Counted from the first letter of the stretch, positions 1 through 6,957 are shown. The stretch: 20,886 bases of DNA from an uncultured Chromatiaceae bacterium (GCA_946481195.1 CAMLNG010000010.1:1-20886), one strand, 5' to 3'. Program-made: numbers and translations. Notes: a model not told the origin generated them from the letters alone.

Positions 1-1
1 C

Positions 2-463
2 CGTTTCCTGTGCTACCTATTGCTACTATTCGTTGTGATGGTGATTGAACGCAAGATATCATCCGCAAGCGTAACAATTGCAGTTTTAGTTTTAGGTGAG
101 GGCGTGCACCTTTTTTTTATAGAACCATTATATGAAATAGCAAAGCACCCGCAGATTATAAGTAAATTTGGCTGGTATGGTTCATGGTTGGCCATAGATA
201 CATTTATATTATTCATTCTATATGAAGCCCATTTGAAAATGAAACTACGTGTTACCACAATGGCTCAGTTCTATGGCGCATCACTTTTGTTCTTTAACGT
301 TTGCCAAACAATAGATTTCATTGATAGAGCCTCATTTAAAACGAACGCATTCTCTCAGTTTTATCAGTACGGTATATTCTCTGTAAACATGGTACTACTT
401 CCAGCAATGATATTTCTTTGGTTACACCAAATTCGCCTACAGAAAACCAATTACGGAACATAA
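2..463 (+). CDS. Multi-pass membrane protein, 5' end cut by window edge
   Basis: The frame is open to the left edge, so the start is probably outside the window; a TTG at 20 is the first possible start seen inside it. The visible ~154 residues are very hydrophobic and hold about four to five membrane spans: the first 15 residues, roughly residues 24-44, 57-75, 86-105 and 120-142, with short charged loops. I recognise no enzyme motif and no family. It ends two bases before the next start, so the two genes are probably co-transcribed and translationally coupled. Base composition is much richer in A+T than the genes to the right, which may mark acquired DNA. That it is a membrane protein is clear; its function is unknown. 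Confidence 0.7.
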   Translation, partial: RFLCYLLLLFVVMVIERKISSASVTIAVLVLGEGVHLFFIEPLYEIAKHPQIISKFGWYGSWLAIDTFILFILYEAHLKMKLRVTTMAQFYGASLLFFNVCQTIDFIDRASFKTNAFSQFYQYGIFSVNMVLLPAMIFLWLHQIRLQKTNYGT

Positions 464-465
464 AA

Positions 466-750
466 ATGGAAATGTTACTTATATTCATTATGCTTGTTCT
501 ACTACTGGTTAGTTTTACTATCTTCGTGAAGTTAAGAGGCCTGAGTGGCGAACCTCAAATCTACGCCGAAGTCGCCAGTGAACTGCAGCAGCGGGCGCAT
601 GATTTGTTGGTGCGTAAAGATCATATTGAAGCCCGTACTCATCTGGATTTAGCCGATGAAAACGAACGCTGGAAAAACGATTTGGCGCAGTATATGGAAG
701 ATTATGAGCAAGAAGCGCTGGCGCGCCGGCGGATCCATCTGGGGCGTTAA
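466..750 (+). CDS. Small single-span membrane protein of unknown function
   Basis: This is a 94-residue protein. The ATG at 466 is chosen because it lies two bases after the previous stop and immediately precedes the hydrophobic segment; the ATG at 472 is equally possible. Residues ~3-21 form one membrane span. The rest is a charged, probably helical cytosolic or periplasmic tail rich in Glu, Arg and Gln. The codons for the span are AT-rich like the gene before it, while the tail from about base 540 onward has the GC-rich composition of the rest of the window, so the composition boundary falls inside this gene. No known family is recognised. A strong hairpin terminator follows. Confidence 0.65.
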   Translation: MEMLLIFIMLVLLLVSFTIFVKLRGLSGEPQIYAEVASELQQRAHDLLVRKDHIEARTHLDLADENERWKNDLAQYMEDYEQEALARRRIHLGR

Positions 751-781
751 ACTCGTGGCTGCTTGTACTGCGGCGATGTAT

Positions 782-811
782 AAAAAATGCAGTGGTGGCA
801 CTGCATTTTTT
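782..811. terminator. Bidirectional rho-independent terminator
   Basis: A perfect 13-bp stem (AAAAAATGCAGTG paired with CACTGCATTTTTT) has a four-base GTGG loop. The A-run on one side and T-run on the other give a U-tract on both strands, so it can end both the rightward pair (stop at 750) and the leftward operon (stop at 841). Confidence 0.9.
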
Positions 812-840
812 ATTATCCCGGTAAACCCCAAAAACCGGAA

Positions 841-1758
841 TTAACCACCCGTATACGGCCCGGTCCCCGGCAATATATCCAGCATGGCGCGTGTAACCAT
901 CGGCGGAAACACGGTTAAATGGTCTTCGCCATCCAGCACTTGTGTTGTCACTTGAAGCCCTTTAACAGGCCCTAACAGCTTGGCAAAACGCTGCATATCA
1001 CCAACTAAATCGGTTTTGTTGTGTCTGACCGTTGGTCCGGGTTGCTCGTAACCACCACTGTAGAGCCAGATTTTCGCGCTGATACCAGCCGGTTTTGCCT
1101 GCAACAACGCTGGCGCCTGATGCAATAACTGATGTTGATCAAACCATAACGACGGGCTGCTCAGCACATAATGGCTGAAATGCTCTGGCTGGTGCAGTAA
1201 CAGATAAGTCCCCAGCAATGCACCATACGAATGACCAAGATAAATCCGGCGTTGCCGGTCTATGCGGTATTGCTGCAGCAACATTGGTAACACCTGTTTT
1301 GTGATAAAACCGGCAAAGGCCGGCGCATTACCATAAACCGGTGCGCTGTAATTTTCGCCAGCTTTGGACGGCCGCGCTTTCACGTCAGAGGTCGTGTAAT
1401 CACGGCTGCGGCTTTCAGCCGGTGTGTCCGTATCCGGATAAGCCAATCCAACCAAAATAAAATCTTCGATATTCCGGCCCTGCTGGCCAACCCGGTTGCG
1501 GATACTGCGAATGAGCGGAAAGGCATAAGGCGCGTCGGTCACCAGCAGCAGCGGATAAACTTGTTTGTTACTGCTATAAGACTTCGGCACATCGACCCAC
1601 ACTGGATAAGTGCGCCCCTGAAAACTCAGCTCGTAAACAGCGGTACCACTGAGCGACACTTGTGGCGCTTGCGCCGCCTGCAGTGCAAAACTGCAGACCA
1701 GCAACAACAGCACCTTCAATCCATGGAAACCGCGCCAAAGCATCTGCAGCAACATCAT
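841..1758 (-). CDS. Secreted alpha/beta hydrolase, Fes/IroE-like esterase family
   Basis: This 305-residue protein starts at ATG 1758, whose first bases form an ATGA overlap with the stop of the preceding gene. Residues ~14-30 are a signal peptide (Leu-rich core, AQA end). The body is an alpha/beta-hydrolase of the esterase D/IroE type: nucleophile elbow G175-H-S177-Y-G, the SRDYT motif near 118-122 typical of this family, and a C-terminal GEDH with H280 as probable catalytic histidine. Relatives hydrolyse esters, including siderophore trilactones, and many are called predicted hydrolases of COG2819. It is the last gene of the BlaI-type operon, so its expression should follow that repressor. 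The substrate is unknown; no siderophore genes are nearby, so a siderophore role is not supported by context. Confidence 0.88.
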   Translation of the reverse strand: MMLLQMLWRGFHGLKVLLLLVCSFALQAAQAPQVSLSGTAVYELSFQGRTYPVWVDVPKSYSSNKQVYPLLLVTDAPYAFPLIRSIRNRVGQQGRNIEDFILVGLAYPDTDTPAESRSRDYTTSDVKARPSKAGENYSAPVYGNAPAFAGFITKQVLPMLLQQYRIDRQRRIYLGHSYGALLGTYLLLHQPEHFSHYVLSSPSLWFDQHQLLHQAPALLQAKPAGISAKIWLYSGGYEQPGPTVRHNKTDLVGDMQRFAKLLGPVKGLQVTTQVLDGEDHLTVFPPMVTRAMLDILPGTGPYTGG

Positions 1759-2945
1759 TTAGCCCCCTTTTTGGCCGTGCCCTGCTTTTGTTTCGCCAGT
1801 TGTGGCCCCGGCAAAACCTGCTGCCAGAACCAGCCGGCCAGTTTGCCGGTAACATCCGCTTCAGCATTGGTCAGCAGCACCAGGCCGTAACCGGTCGATG
1901 GCGAATAAGCAATATAAGGCCGGTAACCGTCGACCACGCCAGCGTGGTAATACAGCCGGTCGTCGCCAAATTGCACCATGCGCCAGCCGCGCCCGTACCA
2001 GGCAGTGGCATTGCGGTATTGTTGCCAGACCGGCCAACGCGGCTTACCCGGCATTTTCACTAATGGCTGCTGTAATTGACTGAGCAGCGCCGGCGAGAAT
2101 ACCTCAGGCCGGTACCCCAGCATCGCAATCAGATACTGCGACAAATCCCGTGCACTGGCATTCACGCCGGCTGCGGCCGGAAAACGATAAAAATTCGCTT
2201 TGGGTTTCACGGTGCGCCAGCCTTTACCACCGCGCTGATGCGGCAGCGCTTTATTGCGGCTGGCCAGCAGGCCGGTCAGGCCATAAGAAGCTGTATGCAT
2301 CTGCAGCGGACTGAATACTTTGTCGCTGACCAGACTTTCATAGGACCGGCCGGTACTTTGCTCCGCGGCACGGCCCAATAGGCCAAACAATACGTTCTGA
2401 TAGCTGTAACACCGTCGTGGCGGGCAGACCGGCGCCAGTTCTGCCAGCCGAGGCAGAATTTCGGCCGGTGTTTTGTTGGCTTCAATTAAATCTTCAAAGG
2501 CGTGCGCCCAGAAACCAGAGCCTTGTGACAATACACTTTCAACATTGACCTGCTGCTCAATTTGGGAATTTTTGAGCCTTAATTCAGGAACATAAGCTTT
2601 TAGGGGCTGCTGCAAATCCAGTTGCCCCTGCTGCGACAGCTGCACCAGTAAATTACCGGCAAAGGTTTTAGACACAGACGCCAGCCGAAACACCGTATCC
2701 GGATTGACCCGCGCCTGTTCACCGACAGCGCGCACACCGTAGCTGCCGAGCGCCAGCACTTGATCCTGATAAACGATGGCATAGGCACCACCCGGCACTT
2801 TGGCTTGTTGCAGCTGCGCATTAAACTGCTGCTGAAATTGCGCCGATAACGCCGGATCTGCAGCAGCCTGTACCTGACTAATAAGCCCCAGACTACAAAA
2901 CCCGGCCACCGACAATAACCGGAAAAAACGGGACAACTTATTCAC
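1755..2945 (-). CDS. Periplasmic class C beta-lactamase-fold serine hydrolase
   Basis: This is a 396-residue protein of the PF00144 family (class C beta-lactamases, low-molecular-weight PBPs, esterases). An N-terminal signal peptide ends near VQA at residue 27. All three active-site motifs are visible: S90-V-S-K93 (nucleophile and base), Y182-Q-N184, and H334-A-G336, the last in place of the KTG of true AmpC enzymes. HxG is usual in the wider peptidase/esterase branch, so beta-lactam hydrolysis cannot be assumed; D-amino-acid peptidase or esterase activity is as likely. The tail is basic (KQKQGTAKKGAK). The start at 2945 overlaps the M56/M23 gene by 8 bases, and the stop overlaps the esterase start by 4, so all are read from one transcript. 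Sitting under a BlaI-type repressor suggests induction by cell-wall damage. Confidence 0.92.
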   Translation of the reverse strand: MNKLSRFFRLLSVAGFCSLGLISQVQAAADPALSAQFQQQFNAQLQQAKVPGGAYAIVYQDQVLALGSYGVRAVGEQARVNPDTVFRLASVSKTFAGNLLVQLSQQGQLDLQQPLKAYVPELRLKNSQIEQQVNVESVLSQGSGFWAHAFEDLIEANKTPAEILPRLAELAPVCPPRRCYSYQNVLFGLLGRAAEQSTGRSYESLVSDKVFSPLQMHTASYGLTGLLASRNKALPHQRGGKGWRTVKPKANFYRFPAAAGVNASARDLSQYLIAMLGYRPEVFSPALLSQLQQPLVKMPGKPRWPVWQQYRNATAWYGRGWRMVQFGDDRLYYHAGVVDGYRPYIAYSPSTGYGLVLLTNAEADVTGKLAGWFWQQVLPGPQLAKQKQGTAKKGAK

Positions 2946-4353
2946 CCGTGGCTCCTTGTAAAGTATTCAGAGGTAGCAGGTTGGCCGGATCAATCCGTTC
3001 ACCTGCCTGGATCAGTTCCAGATGTAAATGCGGACCTGTGGTACGGCCGCTATTGCCTAAAGTGCCGACGGACTGACCCGCTTGCAGCTGCTGGCCCGGT
3101 TGAACTGTGACGGCATCCAGATGGGCATACATCGACTGATAACCACCACCGTGGTCTATCAGCACCACATTCCCCAGATTCGGGTGCAGGCTGCCGCTGC
3201 CGCTAAGCAGCACTTTTCCGGCTGCCACCGCCAGCACCGGCGTGCCGCGCGCAGCAATAAAATCAAGACCACCATGGGGTTTATTCTGGCGAAAACTGTG
3301 GACCTCACCAAACCAGGAGCCGACGTGGCCATGTTGGAGTGGCGCCCGCCATTGCTGTGGCGCCAGACCGGTCAGTTCTGTTTTCAGCACCAGCGCCGGC
3401 AGACTGAGGCTAATTAGCGCCAAAGCAAACACACTCAACTGCCGGCCGGACAACATCGGTACCGGCTGTAAAATATGCTGCAGACGTTGTTGTAATACCT
3501 GCGCCGGGCCAGTCCCGGCGTTAGCCTGCAGCCAATGCCGGCTGTCAAATGCCTGTTGTTGGGCGCGGATCACCGCGAGCAAAGTCCGGGCATACAAGCT
3601 GCGCTGCCGGGGATGTTGGCGCAGCACCCAGTGGTCGACCGCATGTTCCATCGCCGACTGATAATGTTGCTCCAGCCGCCGCAGCGCCGGATTAAACCAG
3701 CATAAAGCGCACAGCAGCCGCCAGCTCAACAGCCATAGCGGGTCACGTCTTTGCAGATGTTGCAGTTCATGCCACAGCAACAGTCGCTGCTGGGCTGGCT
3801 GCATTTGCCAAAACCAATCCGGTAACCAGAGTGTGCCCTTTGTGATCCCGCTGACAAAAGGGCTGCCACCGTGCGGCAACTGTTTGATTTGTAAAGGCTG
3901 ACGACGCAGCGCCTGCGCCAACGCCGGATCCGCTGCCACCAGGGCGTGTAACCGCTGCGCCGGCAACGGCAGAGATAACTGATGCAGGCGCCGCCACAAA
4001 AGCCATTGTCGCGCAGTCAGGACAGCGGACAGCACAGATCCTGCCAGCAGCAACCAAAAAGCCAACTCCGGCAACCAGGCCTGCAGCGGTTGTTGTTCCA
4101 GCCAGCCCGGATGCGCCGGCAACGCCAGCAAAGGGCTCACGCCCTGATCATGTGCGCTCAGCCACAATGCCGGCAATACAACACTTTGTTCAGGCCAGGG
4201 CAAAAACGGCAACAATGACACCAGCAACATCAGCGGCGCCAACTGCGTTGCCGCGCTTAGCCGCAGCGTATAACGCCGGCCAAGTTGTAATAACCCGGCC
4301 AAAACTGAAGTCCACAATACCCAGCATAACAGCAGCAATAACAGGTTCAGCAT
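2938..4353 (-). CDS. Membrane metalloprotease fusion: M56 (BlaR1-like) plus M23 (LytM)
   Basis: This 471-residue protein has two peptidase domains. The N-terminal half is the BlaR1/MecR1-type M56 module: membrane spans near 1-22, 34-53, 97-115 and 305-323, with the cytosolic zinc site H195-E-L-Q-H199 and a likely third ligand in E236-HAV-D240. In BlaR1 this domain cleaves the BlaI repressor. The C-terminal ~340-465 is a complete M23 endopeptidase: zinc ligands H360, D364 and H444, with H411 and H442 as catalytic histidines. After the last span it should lie in the periplasm, where M23 enzymes cut peptidoglycan cross-links. BlaR1 has a penicillin-binding sensor there instead. The start overlaps the repressor gene by 7 bases. 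I infer that the protein senses the wall through its M23 part and inactivates the adjacent repressor; neither step is shown. Confidence 0.92.
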   Translation of the reverse strand: MLNLLLLLLCWVLWTSVLAGLLQLGRRYTLRLSAATQLAPLMLLVSLLPFLPWPEQSVVLPALWLSAHDQGVSPLLALPAHPGWLEQQPLQAWLPELAFWLLLAGSVLSAVLTARQWLLWRRLHQLSLPLPAQRLHALVAADPALAQALRRQPLQIKQLPHGGSPFVSGITKGTLWLPDWFWQMQPAQQRLLLWHELQHLQRRDPLWLLSWRLLCALCWFNPALRRLEQHYQSAMEHAVDHWVLRQHPRQRSLYARTLLAVIRAQQQAFDSRHWLQANAGTGPAQVLQQRLQHILQPVPMLSGRQLSVFALALISLSLPALVLKTELTGLAPQQWRAPLQHGHVGSWFGEVHSFRQNKPHGGLDFIAARGTPVLAVAAGKVLLSGSGSLHPNLGNVVLIDHGGGYQSMYAHLDAVTVQPGQQLQAGQSVGTLGNSGRTTGPHLHLELIQAGERIDPANLLPLNTLQGATGE

Positions 4354-4724
4354 GGCTCGTCCCCTTGCTCCAGCTGTTGCAGCTGCTGCTCCAGTGCCTG
4401 TAAATCCTCTGCACTTAACAGAGCACTATTGGCAAACATCGCCAGCGGCAATGGTTGTTTCAGCTCCAGCACCCGGCTGGCGAAATCCTGCGCCAGCGCA
4501 GCTAAAGTTGGGACCTTGGCGACCAGCGCGGCGTAGCTGTTCTGATTACCTTGTTGCACCAGTTGCAGCAGGCCTTTGTCGACCATGCGCTCCAGCGTTT
4601 TGCGAGTGGAGGAATAACTCCAGTCCAGCACATCGGCCAGCTGATCATGCAGCTCGCGGCCGGTCTGTGGCTGTTGTTGCCAGAGTAATTTCAGTATTTC
4701 CAGTTCAGGTGCTGTCGGTTGCAT
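4347..4724 (-). CDS. BlaI/MecI/CopY-family transcriptional repressor
   Basis: This is a 125-residue protein. The ATG at 4724 is chosen because a GGGAG Shine-Dalgarno lies 6 bases before it and residue 1 begins the conserved winged-helix N terminus; the longer open frame upstream crosses the operators. Residues ~5-70 form the winged helix (PELEILKLLW start, recognition helix around WSYSSTRKTLERM, wing near 55-68), and ~75-120 the dimerisation helices, with an MF-AN segment near 96-99 in the region where BlaI is cut by BlaR1. It heads a four-gene operon with the M56/M23 protease that would cleave it. Two palindromes 32 and 67 bases upstream are its obvious operators, which implies autoregulation. 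Confidence 0.93.
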   Translation of the reverse strand: MQPTAPELEILKLLWQQQPQTGRELHDQLADVLDWSYSSTRKTLERMVDKGLLQLVQQGNQNSYAALVAKVPTLAALAQDFASRVLELKQPLPLAMFANSALLSAEDLQALEQQLQQLEQGDEPC

Positions 4725-4739
4725 CCGCGACTCCCGGCA

Positions 4740-4752
4740 TGTTCGATGAACA
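4740..4752. promoter_or_regulatory. Short inverted repeat in the repressor leader
   Basis: TGTTC-GAT-GAACA is a perfect 13-base inverted repeat between the first operator and the Shine-Dalgarno of the repressor gene. It could be a small hairpin in the leader mRNA or a third, unrelated protein site. It does not match the TGCGACA operator sequence. Confidence 0.35.
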
Positions 4753-4755
4753 CAT

Positions 4756-4775
4756 GCTGCGACAACTGTCGCAGC
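4756..4775. promoter_or_regulatory. BlaI-type operator 1
   Basis: A 20-base inverted repeat has 9-base arms (GCTGCGACA and TGTCGCAGC) around AC. The ACA-NN-TGT core agrees with the dyads bound by BlaI/MecI proteins. It lies in the untranslated leader of the repressor gene, downstream of the probable transcription start. Confidence 0.85.
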
Positions 4776-4790
4776 TTGGCAAGTAAAAAA

Positions 4791-4806
4791 TGCGACAGTT
4801 GTCGCA
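4791..4806. promoter_or_regulatory. BlaI-type operator 2
   Basis: TGCGACA-GT-TGTCGCA is a perfect 16-base palindrome identical in its arms to operator 1. The two centres are 33 bases apart, about three helix turns, so two dimers would bind on the same DNA face. A leftward -10 candidate, GATAAT (4815 to 4810), puts the start of transcription inside this site. The rightward response-regulator promoter lies ~65 bases away and could also be affected. Confidence 0.88.
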
Positions 4807-4809
4807 GCT

Positions 4810-4815
4810 ATTATC
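4810..4815 (-). promoter_or_regulatory. Candidate -10 box of the repressor operon
   Basis: GATAAT on the minus strand differs from TATAAT at the first base and lies just upstream of operator 2. I see no good -35 match at 16-18 bases, so this is tentative. Confidence 0.4.
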
Positions 4816-4870
4816 TGATTGCATAAAAAGCCAGCAGAACCCATGGAAACAGCCGCCGGCAACAGTGCGG

Positions 4871-4888
4871 TTTGACAGATTTTTCACA
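4871..4888 (+). promoter_or_regulatory. Direct repeat, likely response-regulator box 1, over the -35
   Basis: TTTGACA-GATT-TTTCACA contains two 7-base half-sites starting 11 bases apart, the layout OmpR/PhoB-family regulators bind. TTGACA at 4872-4877 is also a perfect -35 hexamer; an 18-base spacer leads to CATTAT at 4896-4901 as -10. The same repeat occurs at 6893-6909, in front of the amidohydrolase. Autoregulation by the regulator encoded just downstream is the natural inference. Confidence 0.65.
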
Positions 4889-4933
4889 AAACCCGCATTA
4901 TGCTGCGCAGAACCCGTGATCCCGGAACAGTCC

Positions 4934-5656
4934 ATGCCACAGCCTGCTTCAGCCCCAACCGTTTTTCCCGGCAGAACTTTGCGTATTTTATTGGTGGAAG
5001 ACGAACCGGCACTGGCGCGCAATATTCTCGATTATCTGCACCTGTGTGGCCATCAGACCGACTATGCGGCCGACGGCAAACTTGGCCTGCAACTGGCGCT
5101 GCAACAGCAATTTGATGTGATTTTGCTGGATTTGATGTTACCGCGGCTGGATGGCCTCAGCCTGTGCCGGCAACTGCGCACCCACGCGAGCCGGCATACA
5201 CCGGTGCTGATGCTGACCGCCCGCGACACGCTGGCCGACAAAACCGATGGGTTTTATGCCGGTACCGACGATTATCTGACCAAACCTTTTGCCCTGGCCG
5301 AACTGGCATTGCGTTGTCAGGCGTTAGCGCGACGCAATGAGCCGCAGCAATATAACCTCGAGATAGGCCCACTCAGGCTGGACCGGCGCACCCTGCAGGC
5401 GTGGCGCGATGACCAACTGCTGCAACTGTATCCGCTTGGCTTTCAAATCCTGCAGCTGCTGGCCGCAGCCTATCCGGCGGTCTTACACCGGCAGCACCTT
5501 ACTGACCAGCTCTGGCCGGATGAAGCGCCGGATTCAGATGCGCTGCGCAGTCATATTTATCTGCTGCGCCAGCAGCTCGACAAACCTTTTGCCTGGCCTC
5601 TGTTACATACAGTACACGGCGTTGGTTTTGTACTGCGCCTGCCGGAGCAGCCATGA
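4934..5656 (+). CDS. OmpR/PhoB-family two-component response regulator
   Basis: This 240-residue regulator is read from ATG 4934, with GGAA a few bases upstream. The longer frame back to 4790 crosses the operator and promoter and is not credible. Residues ~15-133 are the receiver: acidic pair E22/D23, phospho-acceptor D66 in LLDLMLP, T95 in MLTARD, and K117 in YLTKPF. Residues ~140-237 are a winged-helix DNA-binding domain ending in HTVHGVGFVL. The kinase gene starts in the stop codon (ATGA), so the two form a system. It is transcribed divergently from the BlaI-type operon with a shared ~210-base control region. The 11-bp-spaced TTTGACA/TTTCACA repeat upstream is its probable own site. The signal is unknown. 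Confidence 0.95.
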   Translation: MPQPASAPTVFPGRTLRILLVEDEPALARNILDYLHLCGHQTDYAADGKLGLQLALQQQFDVILLDLMLPRLDGLSLCRQLRTHASRHTPVLMLTARDTLADKTDGFYAGTDDYLTKPFALAELALRCQALARRNEPQQYNLEIGPLRLDRRTLQAWRDDQLLQLYPLGFQILQLLAAAYPAVLHRQHLTDQLWPDEAPDSDALRSHIYLLRQQLDKPFAWPLLHTVHGVGFVLRLPEQP

Positions 5657-6897
5657 CAAATGACAAAAAGACCTCGCTCAGTCTGCGCATCCGCGCCGCC
5701 TTTTTACTGTTGGTGCTGGCCTGTGGTTTATTGTTTGGCCTGCTGATGCTGGTGTTTGTTTACACCACCGAAGATGCATTGTTTTACCAGCGGCTGGACC
5801 AGGAGATCGCCCGCCAGCAATTATTGCCAGCGCCCGTGCCGCCGCTGGACTCACATCTGCAGCTGTTTCAGTCCGCCAGCCAGTTTCCAGCGGATTTGGC
5901 GGCGGCTTATCAGGCCGAGCCCAACGCGTCTGAACTGCCCGGCACAGCTGGCCGGCATTATCACTTACGGCGCTGGTCGCATTCGGCGCAGCCGCAGCCT
6001 TTGTTTCTGGTCACTGAAGTCAGTCAGCAACTGGTGGTCAGGCCGGTGCTGCGCACTATGCTGACGGTCTATGGCAGTCTGCTTGCGGTGTTTTTACTGT
6101 TGGCGCTGGGCCTTGGCTGGTATCTGGCGCGACGTGCCAGCCGGCCACTGCAGCAACTGGCGCTGCTGGTGCAGCAAGAGCCGCTGCCAACAGGCTTTGC
6201 CAGCCAGTTTCAGGACCAGGAGATCAGTCTGCTGGCGCAAAAGCTGGAGCAAAGTATGCTGCGGCTGCAGCAGTTTGCCGAGCGCGAACGTTTATTCAGC
6301 CGCGACGCCAGCCATGAGCTACGCACGCCGCTGGCGGTGATCCAAAGCAGCTGTGAGTTATTGCTGCTCAACCCGCCCGCCGATGCTGATGCCACGCGGC
6401 GGCTGCAGCAGATCGCCAGCGCCTGCACGCAGATGCATCTGCTGATCCAAAGTCTGTTATTGATGGCACGCGAAGCTGAGGTTTCGGTCATGAGTCCGGT
6501 TTTTCTCGCTGCGACTGTGCAGCAACTGTGGCAACAACAGCAACAATGGCAGCCAAGGCCAGAACTGACGTTGCAGTTACAGCTGCCAGAGACCCTGACT
6601 TTCATAGCACCGCCGGAATTGTTGCAGCTGCTGTTGAGCAATCTGCTGCAGAATATCTGGCGTCATAGCGCCGCTGGTACTGTCTGCATCAGTGCCGGTG
6701 ACTACTGGCTGCAACTGGAAAATCCACGCACAATCGATCCGGGCGCTGCCAGTGCCTTATCCGGTTTTGGTCAGGGCATTGCGCTGCGGCTGGCGCAGGC
6801 TTGTGCGCTGGAACTGCACAGTGAAGCGACACCGCAGTTGTGGCGTAGTCGCTTGTGCCGCCAGTCTGCACAGGCTGACTGCAAACCACCGGTTTGA
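5653..6897 (+). CDS. Membrane sensor histidine kinase
   Basis: This is a 414-residue kinase and the partner of the preceding regulator (4-base overlap). It has a membrane span at ~14-37, a periplasmic sensor of ~100 residues (38-138) with no recognised fold, a second span at ~139-159, and a short HAMP-like linker. The dimerisation domain carries phospho-acceptor H221 in the DASHELRTPL box. The ATPase domain has the N box N330-LLQ-N334 and a glycine box G371-F-G-Q-G. The usual DxGxG (G1) box is replaced by LENPRTIDPG, with Asn for the conserved Asp, a change seen in some active kinases. ATP binding is probable but the site is compact and divergent. The stop codon lies inside the second regulator box. 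Confidence 0.93.
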   Translation: MTNDKKTSLSLRIRAAFLLLVLACGLLFGLLMLVFVYTTEDALFYQRLDQEIARQQLLPAPVPPLDSHLQLFQSASQFPADLAAAYQAEPNASELPGTAGRHYHLRRWSHSAQPQPLFLVTEVSQQLVVRPVLRTMLTVYGSLLAVFLLLALGLGWYLARRASRPLQQLALLVQQEPLPTGFASQFQDQEISLLAQKLEQSMLRLQQFAERERLFSRDASHELRTPLAVIQSSCELLLLNPPADADATRRLQQIASACTQMHLLIQSLLLMAREAEVSVMSPVFLAATVQQLWQQQQQWQPRPELTLQLQLPETLTFIAPPELLQLLLSNLLQNIWRHSAAGTVCISAGDYWLQLENPRTIDPGAASALSGFGQGIALRLAQACALELHSEATPQLWRSRLCRQSAQADCKPPV

Positions 6898-6909
6898 CAT
6901 AAATTTCAC
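6893..6909 (+). promoter_or_regulatory. Direct repeat, likely response-regulator box 2
   Basis: TTTGACA-TAAA-TTTCAC repeats the half-sites and exact 11-base spacing found at 4871-4888, and the preceding CGG is also shared. It starts in the last codons of the kinase gene and lies about 50 bases before the amidohydrolase start, so it can provide a separate, regulator-dependent promoter for that gene. Confidence 0.6.
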
Positions 6910-6957
6910 CTGACAATCGGCACACTCTGGTCTTTGCTGAACCACCGTGGAGCGCCC

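Noticed and set aside
841..1758. Assigning the esterase to siderophore hydrolysis (Fes/IroE) together with the TonB receptor
   Set aside because: The two genes are 8 kb apart, no siderophore synthesis or ABC-import genes are in the window, and the esterase belongs to the BlaI-type operon.
1755..2945. Calling the serine hydrolase a true AmpC beta-lactamase
   Set aside because: The third motif is HAG instead of KTG and no AmpR-type regulator is present; the wider family name is safer.
4725..4862. 46-residue N-terminal extension of the BlaI-type repressor
   Set aside because: It reads through both operators and the probable -10 box, and the winged helix starts exactly at ATG 4724 with GGGAG upstream.
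4790..4933. N-terminal extension of the response regulator back to 4790
   Set aside because: It would cross operator 2 and the promoter, has no ribosome-binding site and is not part of the receiver domain.
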